Shown piece by piece: positions 11,946 through 23,907 of a DNA stretch of 64,000 nucleotides (its first letter is position 1; each line of letters opens with the position of its first letter). Position numbers and translations under genes: made by a program. Origin of the DNA: Neocallimastix lanati (nom. inval.) (taxonomy: Eukaryota > Neocallimastigomycota > Neocallimastigomycetes > Neocallimastigales > Neocallimastigaceae). The notes under the pieces are model-generated. The model ran no database searches and was not told the origin of the DNA. It was given only the letters and a program-made list of their open reading frames with translations. The stretch is from contig JACVTC010000120.1 of assembly GCA_016946835.1 (NCBI GenBank), forward strand, positions 518,500-582,499, in the 5' to 3' direction.

Positions 11946-12660
11946 AAGTAACAATCTATAATTATTTTTAACAAAAAAAAAAATATATTTTCTTTGTCAA
12001 GTTATAATTAAATTACTTTTATTTAATTCATATTATATTTATGTATTTAAATATAATTAATAATTTATTTAACTATATATTAAGCATTTATTTAATTTAA
12101 CAATAAAATTTTATTTAGTTAAATAGTTTTTATACATTTAAAAAATAATAATTTGTTTAATTATTCATTTAATTATCAAATTTATTTTTATATTTAAATT
12201 AAATTATAAACTAAATTATTATTCGTAATTTATCATGTATTTTTTATTATATTTATAATGTATTTTACATTAATAATAAATTATTTTGATTTTTATGTAT
12301 TGTTCTAACTAGAACTAAATAGAGAAAATTATATTTTTTAGGATCGAGATAATTTTTATTATTTTATTCTTTTATTTTCAATCATTAAATTAGATTAAAT
12401 CATTAATTAATTAAAGTTTTTCAATTTACTTCATGGAAGAAATCGGTTACCTAATTAATACGATAATTGATAAAATTGATATAGAGTATCGATTAAAATT
12501 TTTCTATATTTTTCATCTAATATTTTCCATAAAAAGAGATTTACTAAAGATTAGAAACTTACTTTATATTTAATATTATTTTCAAAAAAAAAAAAAAAAA
12601 GTATAAATAATGCTAATAAGTTTTCTTTGAGAAATTAAGATTTATTAATAGAACAACTGT
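11946..12660 (+). mobile_element. LTR-A0: old degenerate solo LTR (Set 2)
   Basis: Colinear with LTR-A1 (24700-25532). It has the CTATAATTATTT start, the ATTATTTTATTCTTTTATTTTC block (12358), the GAAATCGGTTACC / ATAGAGTATCGATTAAAATT blocks (12437-12500), the TATAAATAATGC promoter-like motif (12602) and the TTTGAGAAATTAAGA hairpin remnant (12626). The right end is not conserved. It is older than all other copies. Confidence 0.75.
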
Positions 12661-13703
12661 AATAATAATAATTGCAATAATAATACTAATGATTAATAAT
12701 TTAATTATAAATTTATTTGTAATAAATTATTCATAATATAATTATTTATAATAATATTTTATAATTAAAACATTTATAATAATATTAATTAGCATAAAAT
12801 TGTTTAAAATAAAAATATTTATAAATTTATTAATACATACATGATAAAATTAATATTTTTTACATAAAGTATTTAGAGTAAAATAATAAAAGCTTATATT
12901 ATCAGCATATTTATTTTAATATTATTAAAATATGTTATTATCAATAATAAATAAATTAGTTTAAAATATGTAATTATAAATAATAAATAAATTAGTTTAA
13001 AATATGTTATTACAAATAATAAATAATTTAGTCCAAAAATTAAAGTGTTGATATGATATAAATACTATCACAAAACATCAATTTATAAGTTTTATTTTTT
13101 CATAATGAAAATAATAATTAATAATGAATATTAAATAACAATAATACATATGTTATAACAGAAATATCAAGTCAATATATATTTATTAAATACAGAAATC
13201 TAATGAGTAAAAGATTGATTTATTTTACTCCAAAATGGATAATTTTTTAAAGCAATATTACTACTACTACTAAGAGAAATAATGATAATATATTTATTTT
13301 CATGATTAATATTCAAATTTAAATTAAAAATACTAAAGTTTAAATAATGAGTATTTACTTCTTAAAATGAAATATTTTTAAAAATGAATATAAAAAGTTG
13401 AAACTTAATAAAAAAATTTTTTTAAAAGTTTAGGAATGATAAATATATATAGAAATATATATTAGTATTAATAAGAAGAATACTTAAAATATTTTTTTTT
13501 GTTCGAGTTTAATGTATTAAATAAATTTTTTAGAGAATGCTTTTATAATTTTTATACATAGCGTATATTATTTTTTATTTTTATTAATATATTATAATAA
13601 ATTATAATTAAAAAAAATATGTACTCAATTTTAAAGAAAAAAATATTAAAATTAGAAAAAAAAAATAATAGTTAATATCAAGAGTTTACATATTACTTTA
13701 TAT
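12661..13703. other. AT-rich intergenic region
   Basis: Only AT-rich spacer. There is a short imperfect tandem of about 45 bp (TTATTAxAAATAATAAATxAxTTTAGTxxAAAATAT) at 12925-13040. No coding or RNA gene signal was seen. Confidence 0.5.
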
Positions 13704-13969
13704 TAAAATAAAATAAAATAAAATAAAATAAAATAAAATAAAATAAAATAAAATAAAATAAAATAAAATAAAATAAAATAAAATAAAATAAAATAAAATA
13801 AAATAAAATAAAATAAAATAAAATAAAATAAAATAAAATAAAATAAAATAAAATAAAATAAAATAAAATAAAATAAAATAAAATAAAATAAAGTAAAATA
13901 AAATAAAATAAAATAAAATAAAATAAAATAAAATAAAATAAAATAAAATAAAATAAAATAAAATAAAAA
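13704..13969. repeat. (AAAAT)n pentanucleotide microsatellite, about 53 units
   Basis: Uninterrupted AAAAT units except one A-to-G change near 13892. The minus-strand frame through it (repeating FYFIL) is an artefact of the repeat, not a protein. Confidence 0.97.
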
Positions 13970-14344
13970 CAATTATTTAATAAATAATATATATTATATA
14001 TATATTATTTTAATATTATTAAAATTTTCTATATATATAAATATAAATAATTATTTATATTTATATATGTATTTAATATTTATATATTTATAAAATTATA
14101 TATATATTGTTAGAAAAATGGATAATTTTAACTTATTAAAGGTAATTGATCATAATATGATAATACTTCTATTGAAATAAGTTTTGACAGTCATAAAAAG
14201 AAGTTACTGATATTACGTATTTAAAATAATTTTTCTTAAATATTTAAAAATATTGATTCCTTCATTTTTATTTAATTTTTCTTTCATTAGATGAGTTCCT
14301 TACTAAATTATTTATTGGTTTTCAAAATTTTCCTTTTTTTTTTT

Positions 14345-14450
14345 TTTAATGGTTTATAATTTTCATTTTCATTAATATTAATTTATTTAGTAATTCTATT
14401 TTGACTAAAATCTATTATTGGAGTTAAATTCAAAATAGGATATATTTTTT
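14345..14450 (-). pseudogene. Third, degenerate copy of the internal repeat of the adjacent gene
   Basis: Directly downstream of the stop of the minus-strand gene at 14485. The minus strand reads YPILNLTPIIDFSQNRI and then INENENYKP, a decayed copy of the repeat unit (VSYFEFYSDHSILEDFNQI and INENENCKP) found twice inside that gene. It shows that the gene once had, or duplicated, a third unit now outside the frame. The rest of 13970-14484 is AT-rich spacer. Confidence 0.6.
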
Positions 14451-14484
14451 GATATATAGGTATTTTTTTTAATTATTTTCATTT

Positions 14485-15867
14485 TCATTTTTTTGTTTGA
14501 GTTTTAGTTGTATTTTTATCATTTAAATTTGTTTCAAAAATTAGTTTAAATCCATTTATATTATTATTATTATTATTTTTTTTTAATTTATTTATTTTGA
14601 TATTGTGATTATTTTTCTTTTTCATACTTTTGATACTATTACTTTTTAAGCAACTTTTTCTACTTTTCTTAATTATATTTCTTTTCTTATTTGAATTATT
14701 TAATGAATTATTGATTGAATTTTCTAATTTTCTTTTTCTTAATGGCTTACAATTTTCATTTTCATTAATATCAATTTTATTTGTATTTTTGATTTGATTA
14801 AAATCTTCCAAGATGCTATGATCAGAATAAAATTCAAAATACGATACGTTATCTGATATTCTGACTTTTTTATCTTTAGATTTAGTTTTGGCTTTAATTT
14901 TATTTTTATCATTCAAAATTGTTTCAATAATTATCTTATACATATTTGTATTATTATCAGTGCTTTTTAATTTATTTATTATTTGATTATTCTTCTTCTT
15001 CTTCATACTATTAATACCATTATTATTTAAAAATTTTTTTATCCTTTTCTTTATTATATTTCTTTTTTTATTTAAATTATTTAATGAATTATTTACTGAT
15101 TCTTCTAATTTTCTTTTTCTTAATGGTTTGCAGTCTTCCTTTTCATTAATATCAATTTTATTTGTATTTTTGATTTGATTAAAATCTTCTAAGATGCTAT
15201 GATTAGAATAAAATTTAAAATAGGAAACATTATCTAGGATAACGACTTTTTTGTTTTTACGTTTATGTTTAGGTTTAGTGTTAGTGTTAGTTTTATTATA
15301 TAGAACCGTTTCAAGTGTTGTTTTATTTACATACGTACAGATATCATGGCTTGCTAATTTATTGCTTTTTATATTTTGATTGTTCTCAGAAATACTGATA
15401 TTATCATTATTTTTTTTTTCATGACAAATTGGAAGTGTTTTGAATTTTTTTAATTGATGGTTACTATTTTTTTTTGTTAATTTCTTATTATTAGTATTAA
15501 TAATAGGAATATTATTCCTTTGAATATTTTCATTATAATAATTTTCATTTGAAAAAGATAATTTAATATTGTCATTACAAAATATATAATAAGTATGTTC
15601 GTTATTAATTTTATTTTGACATAATGGACCTAGTTTTTTTGATTCTTTCAGAATGTTTTTCATTTCATTTGCGTAATGCAAAGGAAAAGAAATATCATCA
15701 TGAAAAGTTTTATTTATTGTGAATTTTTTTATATATGACACTCTCTTGTATAATAACATATTATTATTAAAATCATTTTGTTGAATTCTAGTTTTTTCTA
15801 TAATATATGATTCACCATTATTGGTGAATTTAAAAATACTAGTATACTTATTAATGGTTTTTTTCAT
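14485..15867 (-). CDS. Hypothetical Lys/Asn-rich protein with two internal repeats
   Basis: A 460-codon frame from the ATG at 15867. An upstream in-frame ATG at 16011 exists, but the 48 residues it adds come from a roughly 75-bp tandem duplication of AT-rich DNA, so I prefer 15867. The first 120 residues are less repetitive (TIIEK-type, HYANEM, CxNDNIKLSFS). The C-terminal half has two copies of a unit of about 115 residues: KKV-V/R-I-x-DNVSYF-K/E-FYS-N/D-HS, ILEDFNQIKNTNKIDINE, CKPLRKRKLE, then a basic Asn/Lys tract. The KKVxI-x-x-x-VSYF core loosely recalls protein phosphatase 1 docking motifs (RVxF plus hydrophobic pair), but Ile replaces Phe, so this is speculative. No transmembrane segment or known domain was seen. 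The basic KKRNIIKK clusters suggest a nuclear location. Unknown function; it may be the only host gene in the window. Confidence 0.55.
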   Translation of the reverse strand: MKKTINKYTSIFKFTNNGESYIIEKTRIQQNDFNNNMLLYKRVSYIKKFTINKTFHDDISFPLHYANEMKNILKESKKLGPLCQNKINNEHTYYIFCNDNIKLSFSNENYYNENIQRNNIPIINTNNKKLTKKNSNHQLKKFKTLPICHEKKNNDNISISENNQNIKSNKLASHDICTYVNKTTLETVLYNKTNTNTKPKHKRKNKKVVILDNVSYFKFYSNHSILEDFNQIKNTNKIDINEKEDCKPLRKRKLEESVNNSLNNLNKKRNIIKKRIKKFLNNNGINSMKKKKNNQIINKLKSTDNNTNMYKIIIETILNDKNKIKAKTKSKDKKVRISDNVSYFEFYSDHSILEDFNQIKNTNKIDINENENCKPLRKRKLENSINNSLNNSNKKRNIIKKSRKSCLKSNSIKSMKKKNNHNIKINKLKKNNNNNNINGFKLIFETNLNDKNTTKTQTKK

Positions 15868-17224
15868 AGTTTTTAAAATAATAAAATAAAAATTTTGAAT
15901 AAAAATTAAAAATGTAAAATAACTAAAATATAACATTGAACAATATTCTACAATGGTAATATTAAATTTTTGAAAAAAAATTAAAAGTATAAAGTAATAA
16001 AAATATAACATTATAAAATATTTATAAAAAAATGTTTTTTTATAATATTCTTTTATTATTTTTTTTTGCTGTTAATAAAATATTTAATTATATATTTTTT
16101 TATTTTTTTTTTATTTTTTTTATTTATTTTTTTTATTCTATTTTTTATAATAATAAAAATATCAGTCAATTTTTGCTTTAAAAATAATTTAAATAATTAT
16201 AATTATAACCAGTAATAATAAAAATGATTTTTGAATTATTAAAAAAAAATAATAATAAAAATAAGAATTAAAAAAAAAAGTATTGTATTTATATAGTAAT
16301 TAATTTATTGCTTAGCAAAATTTTTATTTTCAATAAAAAAAAGTACGGATAGTATTTTTTTCTGTCCATGTTTTTTTTTTGGTTTTATATTTGTTCTGAC
16401 CAATTTTTTTTTTTTAAATTAATTTTAAATTCTTTTTATTATAAAATATTTAATTGTATATAAATTTTAAAAAGGTAAAAAAAAATACAGTTTTTAATTA
16501 AAAACTTTTTTTTGTTATTATTTTTTGTCTTTAAATATATATTTAACTTGTAAATTGGTTATTCCTTTATTATTATTAATATTATTAATTATTATTAAAG
16601 TTATCAATTTTTTAGCATTTGTTATCAATCTATTATATAAAAAATTTAAAACAAATAAAATATTTATTTATTCTTTTATGATTTTATAGTTATATACAAT
16701 AATAAAATGAATTATACATAAAATAAATTAGTTTTATATTATATAATTAATACTGTATTCTTTTATTTCTTATTTTTTTATATTATATACTAGTTAATTT
16801 TTCTTTTTATTATCTTTATTATCTAAATATATAAATAATATTATTATATACAATATAATATAATATTTATAATATAATTATAAATTAAATATTAATATTT
16901 TTATAGAAATTATTATTATTATTATCAATAAAAGATATTATAATACTTTTTAACTATTTTTATTTTAAAGAAAAATATAAAAAAAAAAATTTAAATTATA
17001 AAATAATTTATATATATATATTATTAATTAATTAATTTTAATAATTTATATTCAAAAAAATTTTTTCTATAAAGATGTACAAAAAAGAAATAATTTTTTT
17101 TTTATATATTTATAATTTAAATATATATTTATATATTTTTAATATTTTTCTCTTATACTTTTATCTTTATTTATATTAATTTAAATTCAGTTATATATTT
17201 TTATATAATTTTATTCTTATAAGC
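15868..17224. other. AT-rich intergenic region with duplicated 5' flank
   Basis: 15868-16011 holds two copies of a segment of about 75 bp upstream of the hypothetical gene. The rest is homopolymer-rich A/T spacer. No coding signal was seen. Confidence 0.4.
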
Positions 17225-17455
17225 TTAAGCATTATATATGGAAATGGTCCTCTATGTAACTTAATTATATTAATTACATCAAATTACTTTATTAATATCT
17301 GCTCTATATTCAATTAATTATTTTACTAGATTTTCGTTTCCACTTTTGCGTACATAAAATAATGGTGTATTACCACAAAATATTCTTCATTTATATCAGC
17401 TATAAGTTCAACTAAATATTTTACAAGATTTTCATTTCCACTATAGCATGAAATT
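17225..17455 (-). pseudogene. Ankyrin-repeat protein remnant
   Basis: The minus strand reads CYSGNENLVKYLVELIADIN (about 17447-17388), then CGNTPLFYVRKSGNENLV with stop-interrupted IEYRADINK (about 17375-17285). These are two consecutive ankyrin repeats (G-x-TPL-x-x-A...G-N-x-x-L-V-K-x-L-[IV]-x-x-GADIN), with frameshifts and stops. Such near-identical GNENLVKYLVE repeats are typical of large ankyrin families in anaerobic gut fungi. A pseudogene fragment with no intact frame. Confidence 0.8.
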
Positions 17456-17680
17456 AATAAATAATAAATAATAAATAATAAATAATAAATAATAAGTAAT
17501 AAATAATAAAAAGAGTATTTATTAGTAAATAATAAATAATAAATAATAAATAATAAGTAATAAATAATAAAAAGAGTTTTATTAGTAAATAATAAATAAT
17601 AAATAATAAATAATAAATAATAAATAATAAATAATAAATAATAATTAATAAATAATAATTAATAAATAATAAATATTATT
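17456..17680. repeat. (AATAAATA)-type microsatellite
   Basis: Repeats of AATAAATAAT with a longer duplicated unit (about 68 bp, marked by AAAAAGAGT at 17509 and 17569). It abuts the Asn-rich frame on its right. Confidence 0.85.
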
Positions 17681-17684
17681 ATTT

Positions 17685-18152
17685 GTGTTAACTAATTCTT
17701 CACATCAAATTAAGAAGTTGGGTATTAAAAATACCAATTATGATTTAGACTATAAATATTCTCAATTTTCAATAAATAATTACAACAGTAGAAATATTAG
17801 TATTGATTTAGGTATAAAAATAAATGAACAAGAAAATTTTAACGATATCAAATCATCAAAATTACAAAACAATTCAATTCCATTTAGTTTATCCTCAAAT
17901 GCCAATAATAATCATTTTAATTATGGTATTATAAATACTAACAATATTAACATTAATATGAATAACAGCATTATTAATACTAATATGAGTATAAATAAAA
18001 ATAATATTAATATAAATGCAGTAACACCCTATAATAGTATGATCTATTTTAATGACATAATGTATAACAATAATATTAATAATAATATTAAGTATGAAGA
18101 TAATCCTATTATCAGCAATAATATTGATTTTAAATATAAAAATAATTATTAA
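17685..18152 (+). CDS. Asn-rich open frame, possible 3' exon of a host gene
   Basis: About 155 codons ending in TAA at 18150-18152. There is no ATG at the left edge (the frame opens from GTG at 17685), so if real it is the last exon or a truncated gene. It is rich in Asn and Ile (NININMNNSIINTNMS-like) but includes non-repetitive parts (KKLGIKNTNYDLDYKYSQFS; INAVTPYNSMIYFND), and codons CAA, GAA and TCA appear that are not explained by AT-only drift. No domain recognised. The low-complexity part could equally be an expanded microsatellite, since one precedes it directly. Confidence 0.35.
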   Translation: MLTNSSHQIKKLGIKNTNYDLDYKYSQFSINNYNSRNISIDLGIKINEQENFNDIKSSKLQNNSIPFSLSSNANNNHFNYGIINTNNININMNNSIINTNMSINKNNININAVTPYNSMIYFNDIMYNNNINNNIKYEDNPIISNNIDFKYKNNY

Positions 18153-19254
18153 AAAAAATACAGTATTTCATTAAAAATATAAATATAATAAAATAAAAAC
18201 AATATAGAATATATATATAATAAAGAATTATTATAAATTTTTTTTTTTTTAAATATAATTATAGTAATAATAACATATGATATAAATTTGTATTGTAAGT
18301 TATATAATCAAAAAAATAGAATTATTTGCTATAATTTGTTATTTAAAAATTATAACTATATAATAAAGCAATAATTATTATACAAAAAATATATTAGTTT
18401 TTAAAATTATAATAATATTATAAATTAAATATTGTCTTTATATCAGTTCATAATAATTACAATAGTAGACAATTTTTATTATTAACTATTTTTTTTTAAA
18501 AAAAAAAAAAAAAAAATAATTAAAATAAAATAAAAATAAATTTAAAGTAATTATCTTTATTGAATTTTAAAATTAATTAAATATCTAAACTCGAGTTATT
18601 TAAAATATAATTATTTCTAGATTTCTTTTTTATTATTATTATTTATTATTCAGTTATTTAATTATTTATTATTTATTATTTAATAAATAGTAACCTAGTA
18701 ACTATTTATTATAAAATATACATTGATAAAATTGACATAATTATAAAACCATAAATTCTTGACTTTTTAGCAATTATTATTATTTTATTATTATTGTTAT
18801 TATTATTATTATTTATTATTTAATATTAATAAAAATAAAGAAATTTTATGTCCATTAACAATTATGACATTAATTATATTAATTCCAGAAAAAAAATAAC
18901 CAATTAAATTATAATTTATAGGAATATTTATAAATTTATATATTTATTGGTAGAAAATTTGGAATTAAAATAAAATTTAAATTTTATTTTAATAACTAAC
19001 AATAAAGTTAAATTTAATAAAAAAAAAAAAAAGAATTTATACATACATATATCAATAGTTTTTTTTATTTTTTTATTTTTTTATTTTTTATTAATTTTAT
19101 TTTAAAATAGTTATATCAAATCAAAATTATTAATTTTATAAAATATTTAGATTAATTTTTATTTTATTTTAATATCTATTAGTCGATTTAATAAAAAAAA
19201 AAAAAAAAGATTTCTTTACAAAGTATAAAAAAAAAATGATTTAAAAAAATATTA
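18153..19254. other. AT-rich intergenic region
   Basis: Homopolymer runs and TTATTATT tracts (18630-18830); no gene seen. Confidence 0.5.
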
Positions 19255-19560
19255 TCTTTAAAATTACACCTTTTATAAAAGATATAGATAATGGAAATAT
19301 AGAAAATATTAAAAATTTCAATAAATAATATCAATAAAAATAATTCAAAAAAAATTGATATGCCTTTGGAGATCTATAAAAATGGTTTTCTTATTTCTAA
19401 TAGATTAAATTTTATAATAAAAATTGTAGCTATACATATCCTCTTCTTTATTAAAAAAATGAATAAAAGATAACGAAATTTATTTATTAAGTATTATTTT
19501 TGGTCATGGTGCCAATATAAAAATAACAGAAACATACGGTTATTCACCTGTATTATTTAT
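19255..19560 (+). pseudogene. Second ankyrin-repeat remnant
   Basis: The plus strand reads IKDIDNGNIENIKNF near 19275 (N-terminal part of an ankyrin protein), PLEIYKNGFLI near 19363, and at 19500-19557 FGHGANIKITETYGYSPVLF, a clear ankyrin repeat (HGANINIT-x-x-YGYTPLF in relatives). Frameshifts lie between them. It lies in inverse orientation to the ankyrin remnant at 17.3 kb. Confidence 0.65.
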
Positions 19561-19817
19561 TATTTATTATATATTAATTATAAATTATTATCTATTATCT
19601 ATTATTTATTATTTATTAATTATTAATTAATATCTATTATTTATTATTTATTAATTATTAATTAATATCTATTATTTATTATTTATTATTATTATTATCT
19701 ACTATTATGATTATTATTTATTATTTATTATTATTATTATTATCTACTATTATGATTATTATTTATTATTTATTATTATTATTATTATCTACTATTATGA
19801 TTATTATATATTATTTA

Positions 19818-19858
<41 letters not shown>

Positions 19859-19930
19859 CTACTATTATGATTTTTATTTATTATTTATTATTTTTATTAT
19901 TTATTATTTATTATTTATTATTTATTATTA
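19561..19930. repeat. ATT-rich microsatellite with embedded 48-bp minisatellite
   Basis: TTATTATTT-type repeats. Between 19690 and 19875 a unit of about 48 bp containing ATCTACTATTATGATT is repeated four times. Open frames across it are repeat artefacts. Confidence 0.85.
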
Positions 19931-20650
19931 ACCAACTATCTGAAGAAAAGACACAAAGACAAAATAACACCTTTAATATTGTTTTGTATTAATAATTGTT
20001 ATTGACACTTTGTTTATTTCAGTTTAAGAATATATGCTTTTAAAAGTATATCAATTATTTACATAAATACATAAATAAAATTAAATTATGAATAAATACA
20101 TGTGACGTTATATGTGATATGTGGGACTTTTATGTGCAATTAATTTTACTAGTATAATTATTTTTTTTTTATTAATATTAATATTTTCTTATCCTGGAAA
20201 ATAATCAAATCAACCTCCATTTAATAATTATGCGAAGGTCGCTAATAACTTTACATGAAGGATGAGTTATAATAGGATTTATTTTACATACAAATTATAA
20301 CTTTAATAATATAAATAAATATAAAGTAATAATATATAAGAATATAATAAAAATATATATTAAATTATAATATAAGTAATTATAACTATTTTATTATATT
20401 ATAATATATAGAAGAATTACGTATTGTTAATATAAACTTTAAAATAAATATGAATAGTTAAGTTATATATATAATAATATTCTTATTATATATATTTAGA
20501 TGAAATAAACTATTTAATAAAATATTAAATATATTTAATATTATAATTAATAATATATATATGAATATTGAATAATATATGAATAATAAAAATTATTTCA
20601 AATATTATTAATTGACAGAAGAGAGAATGTACCATTTTACAGGGGGGAAT
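19931..20650. other. AT-rich region, no gene seen
   Basis: Contains a slightly GC-richer patch at 20190-20290 (ATCCTGGAAAATAATC...GCGAAGGTCGCTAATAAC) that I cannot assign; possibly an old LTR border. Confidence 0.35.
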
Positions 20651-21272
20651 GTGCATTTCGCAATGTGGCTTAAATTTTTTAAATAATTGCCACATTATAT
20701 AATTTTTTTAACCAATGAATAAATAATTAAATAAATAATAAAAAACATTTTGAAATTTGTTAACAAAGTCTTTAAATATTTTATTAAAGATTATTTTTAA
20801 ATAAATAAATAATTAATAATAAATAATAAATAAATATAATAAATAATAAATAAATAATAAATAATTAATAATAAATAATAAATAAATATAATAAATAATA
20901 AATAAATAATAAATAAATAATAAATAAATAATAAATAAATAATAAATAAATAATAAATAAATAATAATTTAATATTTTATTTATTTATATATTTATTTAT
21001 TATTTATTATTGTTTGGTTATTATTTATTATTTATTATTTATTTATTATTTATTTATTATATATTTATTATTTATTATATTTATTTATTATTTATTATTT
21101 ACTATTTATTATTTATTATTATTTATTTATTATTTATTATTATTTATTTATTATTTATTATTTACTATTTATTATTTATTATTATTTATTTATTATTTAT
21201 TATTATTTATTTATTATTTATTTATATGTTTATTTTTTAAAAAAATTTAAGCCACATTTTAGGAAATGCATA
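20651..21272. repeat. Fold-back (MITE-like) element with microsatellite arms
   Basis: The outer arms are inverted repeats: GTGCATTTCGCAATGTGGCT (20651-20670, continuing TAAATTTTTT) on the left, and on the right (21239-21272), read on the minus strand, TATGCATTTCCTAAAATGTG and then GCTTAAATTTTTT. Inside, an AATAAATAAT array (20800-20970) faces its inverse TTATTTATTA (20980-21235), so almost the whole element folds on itself. No target duplication is obvious and there is no transposase. Confidence 0.6.
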
Positions 21273-22489
21273 CCTCGATATGAATTTAATTACTATTAAA
21301 TATACAAATACACCAATTTGTTTTATATTATATGTTAGAATAAATTTATAAGTATATACATTTTTATATTAAATATTTTATTATTATTATATAATTATTA
21401 TATAATAATCTTGATTTTTAACAATTATTATTTATTATATAGTTTTTATTTTTATTATAATTTTTACTTCTGTTACAATAATTAATATTTTTTATCATTA
21501 TTACTATACTATTATTAATTATTCTAATTATTAATAAAATAAATAATTAGCACATATGAAATATCAAATAATTTTAATAAGAAAAGGAAATAAAATAAAA
21601 AAATAATAATAAAAATTAAAAAAAAAAATAACAAATTAATATTTCCTTTTATTAAAATTATTTAAAAATGTTTTAAAATGTATACACATAAATGTAATAT
21701 TTTATTATAATATCAATTATAAACAATACACTTTATTTCTCTATCAATTAAATGTATACATAATTTAATATATAATAATTCATAATTAATAATTAATATT
21801 ATCTTATAAATAAATATAAATAAGTTTTTTTTTTTTTTTTTTTTTTTTCATTATGTTCATTATTTTATTTTTATATCATTTAAGAAAAATTATTAATAAC
21901 AATATTACTTAATCCTTTTCATTCTATTGTTTGAGGAATAAAAGGTTTATATAATAATATTAATTAATAGAAAATATATTAAATTTTAATTTAATTTAAA
22001 CATTTTTTATAATTTTATTTGTATAAAATTTTAATTTGTTTTATATGAAAATTAAAACAGTTCTTACATATTTAAAATGAAAGATATTTTTTTAAAGTCA
22101 TATTTCATTATTTTGAAGGTACATTAAGTTATTAAAATATGAATTCTTTTTAATATACTTCTAAAACATTCGATATTAATACTTTTTAAATTAAATAATC
22201 CATTTTAAAATAATAATAATAATAATAATAAAAATTAATAATTAATAATTAATGATAATAATAATTAATAATTGTTAATTTAATCATAGGTTAAAATGAG
22301 AGGTCTAATAATTTGAGTATATAACTTTTAACTATTTTAATAATTATTTATTAATTTATTAATTATATTTTTTATACTATTTTTTTTTACTTTTCGAAAG
22401 TGGATAAACAACTTATAATTAACTTATTTTTTCAAGATAATTAGAATATCACAAAAAGGATCCTCCTTTTTTATAATTCATCAATTAAC
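21273..22489. other. AT-rich spacer downstream of a decayed Ty3/Gypsy fragment
   Basis: No gene seen; there is a poly-T run at 21826-21848 and (AAT)n tracts at 22210-22270. It may contain the 3' half of the element whose protease piece follows, but nothing is recognisable. Confidence 0.4.
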
Positions 22490-22975
22490 CAATATAAATA
22501 AGTTTATTGATTTTTAATTACACCCTAATAATGTAACTTTCTGAATAATAGTCATTTCTGAGTTGTTAACCTAATTGTACCACTACTCACATCAATAGGT
22601 GCGTATTCTGAAAGTGGTTCATCAAGAATTTATTGAGTAATTATATTTTAATTATTATTTAAACGGATTAAAGTTTTTCCGGAAACACATTCAAATGAAA
22701 CATCTAAAACATCCATCATGATAATATCTTCTTCACATGGTTCATTACATTTGCTTTTATAAGTGTGGTTGATATTATTAATGATCATAGTCGTGATTAA
22801 CACATTATCTAACACCACTAAGATATTATATTGGTTTCTCTCCAATTTAATTCCTTGTAAAAATTAATATTTCAATTTTAGAGTGGCATCCATTAACTAT
22901 CCAAAAGTAATATTGCAATGAGAATATTTTAAATCTTTGAAAATAACATATTTCTTTACCCCAGATAGCATTTTA
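22490..22975 (-). pseudogene. Ty3/Gypsy protease-region fragment (C element)
   Basis: Minus-strand order matches the intact Pol at 60 kb. DLKYSHCNITFG (about 22945-22910) corresponds to its DLNNLKSSITIGQ; FLQGIKLERNQYN to its QGLKLEKSKI; then NVLITTMIINNINHTYKSKC, EEDIIMMDVLDVSF and VSGKTLI, corresponding to the segment before the protease active site. EYAPIDVSSGTIRLTTQ follows near 22600 after a gap. The active-site Asp is lost. Together with the primer-binding site at 23882 and LTR-C1 on its right, this is the remains of a minus-strand element whose 5' LTR is C1. Confidence 0.75.
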
Positions 22976-23881
22976 ATTGTTCTAGGTACTCTAAAAATTT
23001 TGTTTTCTTTTTGGATATCACTATTTTTATTATTTAACGTATATGTTTAATTTAATTTATTATTTTTTTATTAATATTTTAATTACTTTCTTGTTTACAT
23101 TTTTATATTTTTGTAATTAAAAATAATTTTTCATTGTGCTTTTTATTAATTAATTAGCTAATAGGAAATTCGAAATATTACTTATTCTAATAAATAATTT
23201 TTATATTTAATAAAATTAATTAAATTATTCTAAGTATTATAACCTGTTTATGGTTCGGGTTTTATTAGAAATTTTATTTAATTATTTAATTTTTTATTTT
23301 TTTCTGTCTACATTTTAATTATTGAAAAACTTCACTTATTTATACTTTTTGAAAAAAAAATAAATATGTAAAGCCTTTCTACATTTTATTATCATATTTA
23401 AAAAAAATAATTTACTATTACTAATTACTTCAAATTTTATATCAATTTAACTTAATTCATAAGTATTTTTATTTTAATAAATTTTGTTTATATAATTTTA
23501 TATTATTTTTCATATACTAAAACTAAATTATTTAATATATACGAAAAGAAACAAACAAAATTTAAAAAGATTTTACAGAAAATTAAAGTTATTTTAATCA
23601 AGAATATTAATATAATATTCTTATATTTTATATAAAATAAATTTAAAAACTATAATATATTTAGTATTTATTATTAATCAATTAAGATTTGATTTTATTT
23701 GTGGGGAATAAAAATATTTAATAATCAATTTAAAAATAAAATAAAATACTAAAAAGAATACAATTTTAATATTGATACAATATAATAATAATATAATAAT
23801 ATATTTGAAAATAAAAATAAAATTAATATTGATAATAAACACTTTAATAAAATAATAAAATTTAAGGTTAAATTATAATAT
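22976..23881 (-). other. Decayed leader / gag region of the C element
   Basis: AT-rich, no readable gag. Position between the protease fragment and the primer-binding site implies it was the leader and gag of the same minus-strand element. Confidence 0.4.
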
Positions 23882-23899
23882 TCCCCTATATCTCCACCA
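23882..23899 (-). other. tRNA primer-binding site of the C element
   Basis: On the minus strand TGGTGGAGATATAGGGGA lies 8 nt after the end of LTR-C1. Its TGG start fits pairing to a tRNA CCA end, and it differs at one position from the 18-nt site of element K (63162-63179). Confidence 0.75.
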
Positions 23900-23907
23900 A
23901 TTTTTCA

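Noticed and set aside
13703-13972. 89-codon minus-strand open frame of repeated FYFIL
   Set aside because: Pure translation of the (AAAAT)n microsatellite.
19707-21250. Open frames rich in Ile, Tyr and Leu at 19707-19931 and 21010-21250
   Set aside because: Translations of ATT/TTATT repeats; hydrophobicity is a composition artefact, not membrane segments.
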